64,000 nucleotides of DNA from Cyanobacteria bacterium SBLK (lineage in GTDB: Bacteria; Cyanobacteriota; Cyanobacteriia; Cyanobacteriales; Spirulinaceae), in assembly GCA_017746715.1 (NCBI GenBank), contig JAGHZQ010000037.1, forward strand, positions 33,416 to 97,415, read 5' to 3'. Positions 19,320 through 28,063 of this stretch are shown here, piece after piece. The stretch's first letter is position 1; the number at the start of each line of letters is the position of its first letter. The position numbers and the translations under genes are program-made. The notes below the pieces were generated by a model, which did no database searches, had not been told where the DNA came from, and saw only the letters and a list, made by a program, of their open reading frames with translations.

Positions 19320-19889
19320 ATGCCATCTTTCCCCAACAATAGTTCCGACCCCCCCCGCAGCATTACCCTGACCGATGAAGCGGGAAAAAGTCTGCCCTGT
19401 TCCATCGAGCATTCTTTTATTCAAGCCGGGACGACTTATTTTTTACTCCTTCCTCTCAACATTCCCATCACTATTATTGCTTGGGACAGCGATCGCGATG
19501 ATGCGGCAGCAACTTGGGTCGAAGACACTGAAGAAATCGAGCGCATTTTCGAGGATGCAAAAGCTGTTTTGGCCGAGCAAAATCTGACCCTCGAACGAGC
19601 GGCCTATACCCTCACGGTGGCGGGAGAATTACCCGAAGCCGAGGAAGACGATATTTTAACCTTAGAGATTGAAACTGATGAGGACGCGCTAGAATCAGAA
19701 CAATTTCAATTTTTGACCCATTTTTACCATCAAGAACAAGAGTATGAAATTTATACCCCCCTCGATCCTCTCCTCTTGTTCGCCAGCCAAACTTCCCAAG
19801 GTAATGTGGAAATACTTTCCCTCGAAGAACTCCAAAACATCCAACCCCAACTCCAAGAGATCCTCGTGCGAGAACTCGATCGCGAATAA
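19320..19889 (+). CDS. DUF3727 domain protein
   Basis: A 189-residue acidic protein of the DUF3727 family found in cyanobacteria and plastids; its function is unknown to me. Seen are SLPCSIEHSFIQAGTTYFLLLPLNIPITIIAW, an acidic middle (EEIERIFEDAKAVLAEQNL), and a C-terminal part (FLTHFYHQEQEYEIYTPLDPLLLFA) that repeats the theme. The ATG at 19320 is chosen over a TTG at 19293 that lies in the repeat array. It precedes mltG and the YqeG-like gene on the same strand, a linkage that suggests co-expression. Confidence 0.85.
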   Translation: MPSFPNNSSDPPRSITLTDEAGKSLPCSIEHSFIQAGTTYFLLLPLNIPITIIAWDSDRDDAAATWVEDTEEIERIFEDAKAVLAEQNLTLERAAYTLTVAGELPEAEEDDILTLEIETDEDALESEQFQFLTHFYHQEQEYEIYTPLDPLLLFASQTSQGNVEILSLEELQNIQPQLQEILVRELDRE

Positions 19890-19937
19890 ACACTCACCCA
19901 TTATTCAGTCACCACTCACCACTCACCACTCCCCAAT

Positions 19938-20999
19938 ATGAATTTTGGTCATTTTTTTAAATGGTTTTATACCTTAGCCCTCTTACCCGGGATATTGGTT
20001 TTGAGTGCTTGGCATGGCAATCAGTGGTGGTATTGGGCAATGTCTCCCATTGCACCGACCGAAAAGGCCGTTCGGATCGATCTTGACGTTCCGGGGGACA
20101 CGTCAACCCGACAAATCGGTTCGGATTTAGAAGCAGCCGGTATTATTTCTTCCTCTTGGGCGTGGAATATCTGGGCATTTTGGTTATTGTTCCAAGATCG
20201 CGGTGGCTCTTTTAAAGAAGGAACATACACTCTGTCTCCCTCTCAATCCCTCGCGGAAATTGCCGACTCGATTTGGCAGGGTAACGTCCGAGAAAAATCA
20301 TTTCGCGTTCTTGAAGGTTGGTCTATTGAGGAAATGGGAGAATATTTCGAGAATCGGGGCTATTTTGCTCGCGAAGCCTTTGTCGAAGCCACCCGCCAAA
20401 TTCCGAGCGATCGCTATCCTTGGCTGCCTACAGATAGTCTCCATATCGAGGGGTTTCTCTTTCCCGATACTTACCAACTTCCCAATCGCACCGTACAACC
20501 GCAAGCGATTGTGAACCTGATGCTCGATCGCTTTGCAGAAGTCGCCCTACCGCTTTACCGACAAAACTCGCAACCGACTTCTCTCCCTCTCAAAGATTGG
20601 GTCTCCCTCGCCAGTTTGGTCGAAAAAGAAGCCGCGATCGCCACAGAACGCCCCCTCATTGCCGGAGTCTATCTCAAACGCCTGAATGAGGGCATCCGCT
20701 TAGAAGCAGATCCCACGGTCGAATATGGTTTGGGCATTAAACAAACTGCCGATCGCCCCTTAACCAATGCTCAAGTGAGAACTCCCAATCCTTATAATAC
20801 TTATCTCAATCAAGGCCTGCCGCCAACTCCCATCGCCAGCCCGGGATTATCCAGCCTGCAAGCGGTTCTCGCACCAACACCAACAGATTACCTCTTCTTC
20901 GTTGCCCGCTACGACGGGACTCACGTTTTCAGTAAAACCATCGAAGAACACGAAGCCGCTAAAAATGCCATTCGTCAAGCGAGGGAAAAGCAAGAATGA
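19938..20999 (+). CDS. mltG: endolytic murein transglycosylase MltG
   Basis: A 353-residue YceG/MltG family enzyme that cuts nascent peptidoglycan strands at the membrane. An N-terminal membrane anchor (about 8-25) is followed by a LysM-like region and the catalytic domain, which has IEGFLFPDTYQLP, the catalytic-glutamate motif ASLVEKEAAIATERPLIAGVYLKRL, LEADPTVEYG and the end NPYNTYLNQGLPPTPIASPG. The late segment YLFFVARYDGTHVFSKTIEEHEAAKN is also standard. Length is normal. Start is a plain ATG 48 bp after the DUF3727 gene. Confidence 0.95.
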   Translation: MNFGHFFKWFYTLALLPGILVLSAWHGNQWWYWAMSPIAPTEKAVRIDLDVPGDTSTRQIGSDLEAAGIISSSWAWNIWAFWLLFQDRGGSFKEGTYTLSPSQSLAEIADSIWQGNVREKSFRVLEGWSIEEMGEYFENRGYFAREAFVEATRQIPSDRYPWLPTDSLHIEGFLFPDTYQLPNRTVQPQAIVNLMLDRFAEVALPLYRQNSQPTSLPLKDWVSLASLVEKEAAIATERPLIAGVYLKRLNEGIRLEADPTVEYGLGIKQTADRPLTNAQVRTPNPYNTYLNQGLPPTPIASPGLSSLQAVLAPTPTDYLFFVARYDGTHVFSKTIEEHEAAKNAIRQAREKQE

Positions 21000-21042
21000 G
21001 CAGGGGGAGATGGGGGAGTATCTCTATTATTCGCCCCTCTTC

Positions 21043-21089
21043 ATTGATAATTGATAATTGATAGTTGATAGTTGATAGTTGATAGTTGA
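21043..21089. repeat. second TTGATAATTGATAG short repeat array
   Basis: Six TTGATAA/TTGATAG heptamers between mltG and the YqeG-like gene, of the same unit as 19252-19308. Its end touches the start region of the phosphatase gene (a TTG-started frame begins inside it). Confidence 0.85.
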
Positions 21090-21091
21090 AT

Positions 21092-21643
21092 ATGTCTTGG
21101 GCAAAATTTTTACAACCGGATTTAGTTTTGGGGGATACGGCGATCGCCATAACTCCCGCAATTCTGCAACGCTACCAACTGCAAGGATTGATTCTCGATG
21201 TGGATGAAACCCTCGTGCCGTTGAAAGAGCGAGAAGTCTCTGCGGAGGTGGTGCAATGGGTCGATGAAATTCGCCCTCTCGCTTCCTTGTGGTTGGTCAG
21301 TAACAATATCAGCGAAACTCGTATTGGAAATATCGCGAAATCTTTACAATTACCTTACATTTGCGGAGCGGGTAAACCTTCTCGCCGAAAGTTAAGAGCT
21401 GCGATCGAAGCCATGGGATTTCCCGTAGAACGAGTGGCAATGGTGGGCGATCGCTTGATTACCGATGCCTTGGGAGGTAACCGCATGGGCATGTTTACCA
21501 TCCTCGTCGAACCCATGGTCGATCCGGCGATCGCGGCTCGTGCCTACCCCCTCCGAACCCTTGAGGTGCAATTGACTCAACTCCTTCTCGGTACCCCTTT
21601 GACGGGAAAGCAACAAAAGTTCAATGATAGCAATAAATCGTAA
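21092..21643 (+). CDS. YqeG family HAD IIIA-type phosphatase
   Basis: A 183-residue HAD-superfamily phosphatase. Motif I is LILDVDETLVPL, motif II WLVSNN, and motif III/IV includes CGAGKPSRRKLRAAIEAMG and VAMVGDRLITDALGGNRMGMFTILVEP. YqeG-like proteins are predicted phosphatidylglycerophosphate phosphatases (related to mitochondrial PTPMT-independent Gep4), so a role in phosphatidylglycerol synthesis is plausible. The ATG at 21092 is chosen; a TTG at 21086 lies in the repeat array. Confidence 0.92.
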   Translation: MSWAKFLQPDLVLGDTAIAITPAILQRYQLQGLILDVDETLVPLKEREVSAEVVQWVDEIRPLASLWLVSNNISETRIGNIAKSLQLPYICGAGKPSRRKLRAAIEAMGFPVERVAMVGDRLITDALGGNRMGMFTILVEPMVDPAIAARAYPLRTLEVQLTQLLLGTPLTGKQQKFNDSNKS

Positions 21644-21761
21644 TAAAACGAAATATAAAGAAAACATTATGAAATAAAACTAAATGAAAATGTTATGGCA
21701 TCTTAATAAATATACAAATGAGGTCAGCCCATATAAAGACCTTAAAGATAAGATAAATTAG

Positions 21762-21800
21762 AACGCCCGTCCTGAAATAGTTTTTCGGGACAGGCGTTTT
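21762..21800 (+). terminator. rho-independent terminator
   Basis: AACGCCCGTCCTGAAA (21762-21777) pairs with TTTCGGGACAGGCGTT (21783-21798), 14 of 16 positions, followed by a short T-run. It is 118 bp after the YqeG-like gene. Confidence 0.75.
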
Positions 21801-21854
21801 AAATTTTAATTGACGACTTGCTATTCCGGCGAACAGTAGTCACATGCTATGTTA

Positions 21855-22138
21855 TTGGATAAATCAACAATTTTTTCTGCTATTTCCTCTAATAAAGAAA
21901 CTATCGTCCTAGAAAACCTGCGAAGTTTAACACCCCAACAGCAACAATCAATGTTAACGCGATCGCTGAATTGATGAAGAAATATAAATCCGTTCCTATG
22001 TCTTTTGCCGATGCGTGTTTGGTGAGAATGAGCGAATTAATAGCAGGAAGTAGCGTTTTAACTTTAGATAGCGATTTTCGCATTTATCGAAAACATAAAA
22101 CAGAAGCGATCTCTGTTATTATTCCAGACGAATTATGA
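21855..22138 (+). pseudogene. remnant of a PIN-toxin (VapC-type) toxin-antitoxin module
   Basis: One frame (from about 21855) reads like the start of a small antitoxin: KETIVLENLRSLTPQQQQSML, then stops. A second frame, open to TGA at 22136-22138, reads IAELMKKYKSVPMSFADACL, then LTLDSDFRIYRKHK and IIPDEL, which is the C-terminal end of a PIN-domain RNase. The first half of the PIN gene is missing. I read this as a deletion scar of a toxin-antitoxin pair. Confidence 0.6.
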
Positions 22139-22189
22139 ATTGGGAATTGATAATTGCGTGCCTCGAGCATGTCGAAAAGTTCATTAAAA

Positions 22190-23314
22190 ATGTCTCGTAC
22201 TCTCGTTGTTAAAATTGGCACTTCCAGCTTGACCCATCCCGAAACGGGTCAATTGTCTTTGTCTGCGATTGCTTCTCTGGTGGAAACCCTAACCCGCTTG
22301 CGAAACTCGGGCGATCGCGTGGCTTTGGTTTCTTCGGGTGCGGTTGGGGTCGGGTGTTCTCGATTGGGATTGAGCGATCGCCCGAGAACCATGTCCCGCA
22401 AACAGGCGATCGCGGCAGTGGGACAAGGGCGCTTGATGCGAATTTACGACGATTTCTTTACCAGCTTGCAACAGCCCATCGCACAAATTTTATTAACGCG
22501 ACGAGACTTAATGGAACGCAGTTGTTATGTCAATGCGTACAACACATTTAAAGCATTATTTGAATTGGGAGTCATTCCTATCGCGAACGAAAATGATACC
22601 GTTGCCGTCGAAGAGTTAAAATTTGGCGATAACGATACCCTTTCCGCCCTCATTGCCAATTTAATCGAGGCGGACTATCTCTTTTTACTTACCGATGTCG
22701 ATCGCCTCTATTCCGCCGACCCCAGAGCCTTTCCCAATGCTCGTCCCATCAACACCGTCACCCCCGAGGAATTGGCAACCTTGCAAGTGAAAGCCGACAC
22801 AAAGGGCTCCGGCTGGGGAACTGGCGGCATGGCCACCAAATTAGCGGCGGCTCGCATTGCCACCAGTGCAGGCGTGAAAACCGTTATCATGCGAGGTACC
22901 CAGCCTGCCAATATCGAGAAGATCCTCCGAGGAGAACCCTTAGGAACGCAATTCGAACCCCAGCCTCGCACCGAAACCGCACGCAAGCGGTGGATCGCTC
23001 ACGGTTTAATCGTGATGGGCAAACTCTATTTAGACGAAGGCGCGGTCAAAGCCATTCGCGATCGCGGAAAGTCCCTATTGGCGGCAGGAATCAGTCAAAT
23101 TGAGGGAAATTTTCAAGCCTCAGAAGCCGTCTTGCTCTGCGATCGCCAAGGCAACCCCATCGCTCGAGGCATTGTCAACTACAACAGTACGGAACTCCAA
23201 CAAATTCAGGGAGTGCGATCGGAAAAAATCCCCGAAATTTTAGGCTATATTGGCGCCGAAACTATCATTCATCGCGATAATCTCGTTCTCGAAAGAATGA
23301 GAGATGAAGGATAA
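22190..23314 (+). CDS. proB: glutamate 5-kinase
   Basis: First enzyme of proline synthesis, making glutamyl-5-phosphate. The 374-residue protein has the amino-acid-kinase domain ([85 protein letters not shown]). A C-terminal PUA domain (about 280-365; [27 protein letters not shown]) follows, as in full-length ProB. The ATG at 22190 matches the usual family start; earlier TTG/ATG codons at 22154 and 22169 lie in repeat-like sequence. No proA is adjacent. Confidence 0.95.
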   Translation: MSRTLVVKIGTSSLTHPETGQLSLSAIASLVETLTRLRNSGDRVALVSSGAVGVGCSRLGLSDRPRTMSRKQAIAAVGQGRLMRIYDDFFTSLQQPIAQILLTRRDLMERSCYVNAYNTFKALFELGVIPIANENDTVAVEELKFGDNDTLSALIANLIEADYLFLLTDVDRLYSADPRAFPNARPINTVTPEELATLQVKADTKGSGWGTGGMATKLAAARIATSAGVKTVIMRGTQPANIEKILRGEPLGTQFEPQPRTETARKRWIAHGLIVMGKLYLDEGAVKAIRDRGKSLLAAGISQIEGNFQASEAVLLCDRQGNPIARGIVNYNSTELQQIQGVRSEKIPEILGYIGAETIIHRDNLVLERMRDEG

Positions 23315-23396
23315 AAGATTTCGGAAGGATGGAATGGATATTTTGAGAGATGAGTACTGGCTTGCGGGCGATCTTCTCTCCCCACAACTTAGAAGG

Positions 23397-24380
23397 TTAG
23401 TAACAAGCGACCAGTTGTTCGTAGATGCTGACTCCAGCTTTTAGGGCGCAGGTACTTCCACTCGGACCATTCCATCCAGTATTCTCGTTGTAGGAGATCG
23501 AAATCGTTTTACCTTTTTCTGCCGCTACGATTAGACCCTTTGCAGGTGCATCAAGAACAACCTCTCCTTCTTGTAGAGACTGGTTAGAGAAAAGCAGTGC
23601 AATGTTCTCGACGATCTCGATAGAGGCAACACTTTCCTTACCGGGAAGTTCTAGGACACCAATATAATCGTAATATCCGGGGCTGTCTCTGACTGGCTGT
23701 GCGACGTAAAAATAGTTAACCAATTTGGGGACATTTACGATCTCTACAGCAGAGGGATTCCTCGACCGACTGGGGTTAGGATTCCAATTAATTCCTTCGT
23801 AGCGATAGGTTTTGCCGAGTTCAATCCTACGAATGTTGGAAGTACTGATATATGGAGACAAACCAGACACAGTGCTAATTTCTTCATCGCGAGAAGAACT
23901 TCTGAGTTCGATCGCTCGAATATCGAACGTGCTGGTATACAGAGATACATCAGACACAACCTCCAAATCTCTCAACCGCTCGATATCGATTCCTGGTGGT
24001 AGTATAGCTCCAGCCTTGGGTTCAGTCAGCGTTTCGCCAATGTAGTACTGCTGCTCCCACGAAATCTGAACTTGATTTTGATAGTATAATTCGCGATCGC
24101 CAGTGCGTTTGAGCCAAACGGTATTTTTAGCCTTTGGCTGAGAGTTTATCCCCTTGAAAACGTAAAGGCTATAGTTCCCGCTCTGAAGAAACTTGCGGGT
24201 TTCAACATCTAGATTAATGTTCACTCGATACGATTCCGAGATATTATTCATCTCATTCTCATGAGGTACAGCAGAGCTTGTAATACTCACTAAAATTGAT
24301 AAAAAAATAACCCAATTCCACTCGCTCCATCTGACGAACGCTTTGACATAGCTTAACATTGCCAACCTCTTCTTCTGCAC
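23397..24380 (-). CDS. secreted protein of unknown function, paralogue of the next gene
   Basis: A 327-residue protein with a hydrophobic N-terminal segment (about 18-36, WVIFLSILVSITSSAV), probably exported. The mature part parallels the 272-residue neighbour: VNINLDVETRKFLQSGNYSLYVFKGI, NTVWLKRTGDRELYYQ, YYIGETLTEPKAGA, YEGINWNPNPSRSRNPSAVEI and the end NTGWNGPSGS. It carries an insertion of about 40 residues near the middle, in which a YTSTFDIRAIEL / YISTSNIRRIEL unit is duplicated. No known domain is recognised. Confidence 0.75.
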   Translation of the reverse strand: MQKKRLAMLSYVKAFVRWSEWNWVIFLSILVSITSSAVPHENEMNNISESYRVNINLDVETRKFLQSGNYSLYVFKGINSQPKAKNTVWLKRTGDRELYYQNQVQISWEQQYYIGETLTEPKAGAILPPGIDIERLRDLEVVSDVSLYTSTFDIRAIELRSSSRDEEISTVSGLSPYISTSNIRRIELGKTYRYEGINWNPNPSRSRNPSAVEIVNVPKLVNYFYVAQPVRDSPGYYDYIGVLELPGKESVASIEIVENIALLFSNQSLQEGEVVLDAPAKGLIVAAEKGKTISISYNENTGWNGPSGSTCALKAGVSIYEQLVACY

Positions 24381-24438
24381 TCAACTTTGTAGACATCAGT
24401 TTATTCCTAGCAACTGTATCAACGCATACTTTCTATTT

Positions 24439-24479
24439 CTCAGATAAGGCACAATTCTGTGGATTGTGCCTTATCTGAG
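24439..24479. other. perfect inverted repeat between the two paralogues
   Basis: CTCAGATAAGGCACAAT (24439-24455) and its exact complement ATTGTGCCTTATCTGAG (24463-24479), with a 7-base loop. It lies in the 183-bp spacer between the two co-directional secreted-protein genes. No T-run follows on either strand, so it may be an attenuator, an mRNA stabiliser or a regulator site. Confidence 0.8.
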
Positions 24480-24563
24480 TTGTGCTAGAAGAGTGGTGAT
24501 TGCGATCCCCAGCTACCACTCCCTAACTTTCACATCGTTGTTAGAGCGGAGATGTTTCGGAAT

Positions 24564-25382
24564 CTAGGGTGCGGCTGAAAGCATTGCCTCGTAGATATCA
24601 TCTCCAAACTCGAGGGTTTGGGTATTGCCACTGGGACCACTCCATCCTCCGCTAGGGGTATATGTTAGAGGCAGAGGTACTCCGTCATTAGGAACAGTCG
24701 CGATGATACCGGGGGTGAACGCCGTGACGATAATCGTTCCCCGTTTCACAGGTCGGGTTGTAAATATAAACGAAACAGTTTCGATGGGCTTGAAATCTCC
24801 CAGCCCTCCAGCTCCTGGCAGTTCTTGGACAACAATATAACTATCGGCAGCCTTAGAATTGACAGAATTACTCTGTGATACGTAGAAGTTGTCTACAAGT
24901 TTGGGCTGGTTGAGGATCTCGAATGAATCAGGGTTTATCGAAGGCTTCGGGTTTGCATCCCAATTGACACCCTCGTAAATATAAACCTCGCCGACATCGA
25001 CCGACTTGACGTTGCTTGGATCGACATAGGGGGAAGTTCCTATCACTTGAGCTCCAGACTTGATGGCGGTCGTCGTCTCGCCGATGTAGTAATCCTCTTG
25101 CCACTTAATCTCGATTAGTGGTTGGTTGTACAGTTCTTGATCTCCAGTAAGCTCAAACCAAACTGTGCTTGCAGCACCCTTTCCAGCATCAATACCCTTG
25201 AAGGCATATAAACTGTACCCCTGAGACTTAAGAAAGGCACGCGTATCCCGATCGAGGCTGATGTCAACCTCATAGGGGATTGCTGCATGGGCATTTCCTG
25301 CAAATCCTGCAAAAATACCGATTGCTAAGACGAGACATATCACTAGCCGAGCTAGGCTATTTTTAATCCGGTATGGTTTCAT
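24564..25382 (-). CDS. secreted protein of unknown function with Sec signal peptide
   Basis: A 272-residue protein starting with a classic signal peptide (basic MKPYRIKNSLARL, hydrophobic core, cleavage after GNAHA near residue 33). The mature region begins IPYEVDISLDRDTRAFLKSQGYSLYAFKGID and continues with VWFELTGDQELYNQPLIEIKWQ, YYIGETTT, a YEGVNWDANPKPSINPDSFEI block and a C-terminal GGWSGPSGN. It is a paralogue of the downstream gene at 23397-24380, so the pair arose by tandem duplication. The protein is probably all beta. I do not recognise the family. Confidence 0.8.
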   Translation of the reverse strand: MKPYRIKNSLARLVICLVLAIGIFAGFAGNAHAAIPYEVDISLDRDTRAFLKSQGYSLYAFKGIDAGKGAASTVWFELTGDQELYNQPLIEIKWQEDYYIGETTTAIKSGAQVIGTSPYVDPSNVKSVDVGEVYIYEGVNWDANPKPSINPDSFEILNQPKLVDNFYVSQSNSVNSKAADSYIVVQELPGAGGLGDFKPIETVSFIFTTRPVKRGTIIVTAFTPGIIATVPNDGVPLPLTYTPSGGWSGPSGNTQTLEFGDDIYEAMLSAAP

Positions 25383-25699
25383 ATCTGAATCCTCGAAGTT
25401 TAGTTTGATGGGAAACTACTAAGGTTAATAAACACTTAAACTTATCCAGTATAGGGGCTTTTTAAGTTCACTCAAACTAAGAATATGAGAGTCTAAGTTA
25501 AATCTACTGATTTAGTTACCCGTATTTATTATTGCAGAGAATATAAATTATACAACTCTCGAGATCTAATAAGAGGTAATTCTTTTGATAAGAAAAAGTT
25601 AACTTTCAAATATACCAAGTCTAGTGTATTCTGTTTTATGGATCGCGGATGGAAAACTCCTCATGATTGTTTTTGGTGTGAGAACAAATCCAAATTCAC
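25383..25699. other. AT-rich intergenic region
   Basis: An AT-rich spacer of about 320 bp upstream of the secreted-protein gene at 24564-25382, presumably holding its promoter. No gene, RNA or repeat stands out; only the rodZ-side terminator at 25700-25739 borders it. Confidence 0.4.
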
Positions 25700-25739
25700 A
25701 AAAATTGGAAGGTTATTTGCGGCTAACCTTCCAATTTTT
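25700..25739 (-). terminator. rho-independent terminator after the RodZ-like gene
   Basis: AAAAATTGGAAGGTTA (25700-25715) and TAACCTTCCAATTTTT (25724-25739) are perfect 16-base arms with an 8-base loop. Runs of A/T at both ends make it work in either direction. It lies 26 bp after the RodZ-like stop codon. Confidence 0.88.
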
Positions 25740-25765
25740 GTCATTTTCTAACTTCACCCTTTGTT

Positions 25766-26818
25766 TTAGTTCACTTCGGGAGGGGAAATTTCCGCGCTCA
25801 ATTGTTCGGATAGAGTGACGCGATCGCTGCCGTGCCGTGCAGACTGGGACTGAGATTCCACAGGGGGGGGTTCGGGTTCGACATTGGCTTCCGAGCTGGG
25901 TCGATCGGCTGTAATCCAACTCAATCCTCCCACTGCTCCAGCAACAAGAGCCGTATAGCCCACATAATTTTGTAGGGTTGTGGGAGCAGCAAGAGCAGGA
26001 CCTTTAACTTTAATATCTGGGGTATACCAAGAGGGGATTGTATTGTTTTTGAGCGGTTGGGGTAAAGAGTTAGCAAGAGTCGTACCGTCTAAACCGAGAG
26101 AGTTGCCCAAACGGCGAATAAAGCCGCGTAAATAAACATCTTCTGGCAAGCGCTCGATCTCCCCTTCTTCAAGGGCTTTGATATAGTAAACCTGTATGAG
26201 AGTTTTACTGTAAAGCGCGCCAAAAGAAATCCCCTGGGCCAATCGCGCTTCTTTCAAAGTCTGTCCGATCTGCCGACAAATTTTGACTCGCTCCTCTGCG
26301 ACCAAGCGATCGTGCTGGGCTTTACTGACTTTTTGCGAGAACTTAGAGCCTTTCTTCGCGTTATGAGATTTAGATTTGGGGCGGGAAGCAGCAGGTGTTT
26401 TAATGGGAGGTTTTACCTCCTCGATCGTTTCAATTTGAGAATTAGAAGGAATTGTGGGATCGACGCATTCAGTCGAATACTGTTCTACCGAAGTTTGGGT
26501 CGCGCGATCGCCATTGTTGCCCTTAGTTTTGACAGAAACAACCTTTTTTTTCAACGTATCGGGGGCAACGTGATAATGTTGGGCAATTTGTTGAAAGGTC
26601 ACGCGAATGGCTTCTCTACCAAAAGACTGAAGCAGCGATCGCGTTGTGTCTAGAGTATCTCCTGCAAGATGTTCCAATCCCGCCATCACGCGCTGATAGA
26701 TTTCGCTTTGCTCCAAATTGGCTTCAATTTGAGAAAAAACCGATTGCGTTTGGAGTTGAGTTGTAGAATTTGCAGAGGGGGAAATGCCACTCGCACAAGT
26801 TGCTAATCGTAATTCCAT
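25766..26818 (-). CDS. RodZ-like helix-turn-helix membrane protein
   Basis: A 350-residue protein with an HTH_25 domain at about 183-245 (QIGQTLKEARLAQGISFGALYSKTLIQVYYIKALEEGEIERLPEDVYLRGFIRRLG), as in RodZ and the cyanobacterial proteins like it. A membrane span (about 285-303, VGYTALVAGAVGGLSWITA) and a proline-rich outer tail follow. RodZ links MreB to the envelope; the N-terminal 180 residues here differ from RodZ and include a helical part and a basic linker. It may be a cell-shape factor or a transcription regulator. Confidence 0.82.
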   Translation of the reverse strand: MELRLATCASGISPSANSTTQLQTQSVFSQIEANLEQSEIYQRVMAGLEHLAGDTLDTTRSLLQSFGREAIRVTFQQIAQHYHVAPDTLKKKVVSVKTKGNNGDRATQTSVEQYSTECVDPTIPSNSQIETIEEVKPPIKTPAASRPKSKSHNAKKGSKFSQKVSKAQHDRLVAEERVKICRQIGQTLKEARLAQGISFGALYSKTLIQVYYIKALEEGEIERLPEDVYLRGFIRRLGNSLGLDGTTLANSLPQPLKNNTIPSWYTPDIKVKGPALAAPTTLQNYVGYTALVAGAVGGLSWITADRPSSEANVEPEPPPVESQSQSARHGSDRVTLSEQLSAEISPPEVN

Positions 26819-26837
26819 AGTCTCGCCTAGTAAATTT

Positions 26838-26907
26838 AAAGGATGAAGGAACTTTGGGAAGGATGAAGGAGTTTTGGGAAGGATAAAAGATGAAGGATGA
26901 AAGAACT
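26838..26907. repeat. GGATGAAGGAACTTTGGGAA tandem repeats
   Basis: Two and a half copies of a 20-base purine-rich unit (GGATGAAGGAACTTTGGGAA, GGATGAAGGAGTTTTGGGAA, then shortened GGATAAAAGATGAAGGATGA) just upstream of the RodZ-like gene start. Confidence 0.75.
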
Positions 26908-27009
26908 CCTAATTTCATCCTTGCGATCGTTTCATCCTGCCTTCGATACTTTCTTCTAGGGGTGGTGAGTCAGTCCGGATTGTTTTGGAGGCGAGAAGCA
27001 TTTTTTTGC

Positions 27010-27654
27010 TTACAATGTTGTTCTGTCTGCACTTCGCAGGCGATCGGCACGACGAAACAATTCTTTTCCCGAATGCAAATAATGTTCGTCATAATTGCGA
27101 CCGAACCATTCCATTTCCTCCAAACCATCGCTGATATGATTGAGGCAGTAATACAAATTGGCTGCCGTAGCGGCAAATTTAGCGGGATTGGGTTGAGAGG
27201 TAAAAATTCTTTGTGCTTTATTGAGGGTTTGGCGGCAATTGTCAAGGTAGTTTTGAAAGGCTTCCATTAGTTCGTCGTCAAAGGGATCCGCGGCTAAATC
27301 GTCGATTTGAGCGTCTAGAGCATTGAGGATGCGATCGATCGCGCTCTGAACGGGAATATAAACTTCTTGCATCCACGCTTGCAGGTGCGTATCTTTCTCT
27401 CGAGAAGTTCGCTGGGGTTTTGTGGCCAGAGGGGTAGGATGAGAACTGCATTGGCGATCGTAATTGCGGCGGCGTTGGGGATCCCCGAGAATTTCATAGG
27501 CATCATTGAGACGCACGATTTCTTCGTGACTGGCATTTTCATGCTGGCTGTCGGGGTGCAGTTGTTTGGCCAAACGTCGATACGCTTGTTTGATTTCCGC
27601 TTGAGTGGCATTGGGAGAAACTTGCAGGATTTGATAGCGATCGCGTTGGGACAT
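27010..27654 (-). CDS. DnaJ-domain protein
   Basis: A 214-residue protein with an N-terminal J domain (residues 4-67: RYQILQVSPNATQAEIKQAYRRLAKQLHPDSQ, with the HPD motif that stimulates DnaK ATPase, then EEIVRLNDAYEILGDPQRRRNYD). No Gly/Phe or zinc-finger region is present, so it is a type III J protein. The helical C-terminal 110 residues are conserved-looking but not recognised. It lies 6 bp after the small membrane protein gene at 27661-28002. Confidence 0.9.
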   Translation of the reverse strand: MSQRDRYQILQVSPNATQAEIKQAYRRLAKQLHPDSQHENASHEEIVRLNDAYEILGDPQRRRNYDRQCSSHPTPLATKPQRTSREKDTHLQAWMQEVYIPVQSAIDRILNALDAQIDDLAADPFDDELMEAFQNYLDNCRQTLNKAQRIFTSQPNPAKFAATAANLYYCLNHISDGLEEMEWFGRNYDEHYLHSGKELFRRADRLRSADRTTL

Positions 27655-27660
27655 GAGCTT

Positions 27661-28002
27661 TTAATCTCCTTCTTGCACTGATTTTTGCGTTTCAACCGAT
27701 TGGACTGTCCCGACAAACCAACTTTTTATTTCCTTCCATAGCATTACCGTTCCCGTTACCAAAAGAATACACAATCCCAATCCTTCGAGAAGAACGTAAA
27801 TGGGATTTAAAATTTCTCCTAGGTATCGTCCTTCATGAATGGCAAGCAAGAAACTGATTTGAGGTTTGGGAATGCCCAACCAATGTCTGAGAAGTCGATA
27901 GATTACTCCAGTTAATGCTGTAATTAAAAGGGGTAAGATAGAAATCAGGGCAATTTTTCTGTGAATTTGGCGAAAGTTAATACGAGACATTTGTTTGGAC
28001 AC
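27661..28002 (-). CDS. small PepSY-associated-like membrane protein
   Basis: A 113-residue protein with two membrane spans (IALISILPLLITALTGVIYRLL near 18-39; YVLLEGLGLCILLVTGTVML near 69-88). The lead INFRQIHRKIALI is like the first span of PepSY-associated membrane proteins, where a histidine-rich helix often binds haem or metal. It lies directly upstream of the DnaJ-domain gene on the same strand. A second ATG five codons in is equally possible. Confidence 0.7.
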   Translation of the reverse strand: MSKQMSRINFRQIHRKIALISILPLLITALTGVIYRLLRHWLGIPKPQISFLLAIHEGRYLGEILNPIYVLLEGLGLCILLVTGTVMLWKEIKSWFVGTVQSVETQKSVQEGD

Positions 28003-28063
28003 TTGTTTGAGGGTTTGATAGTGAATTCAAAAAATATATTTAAGGTATTATATCACAATCTTT

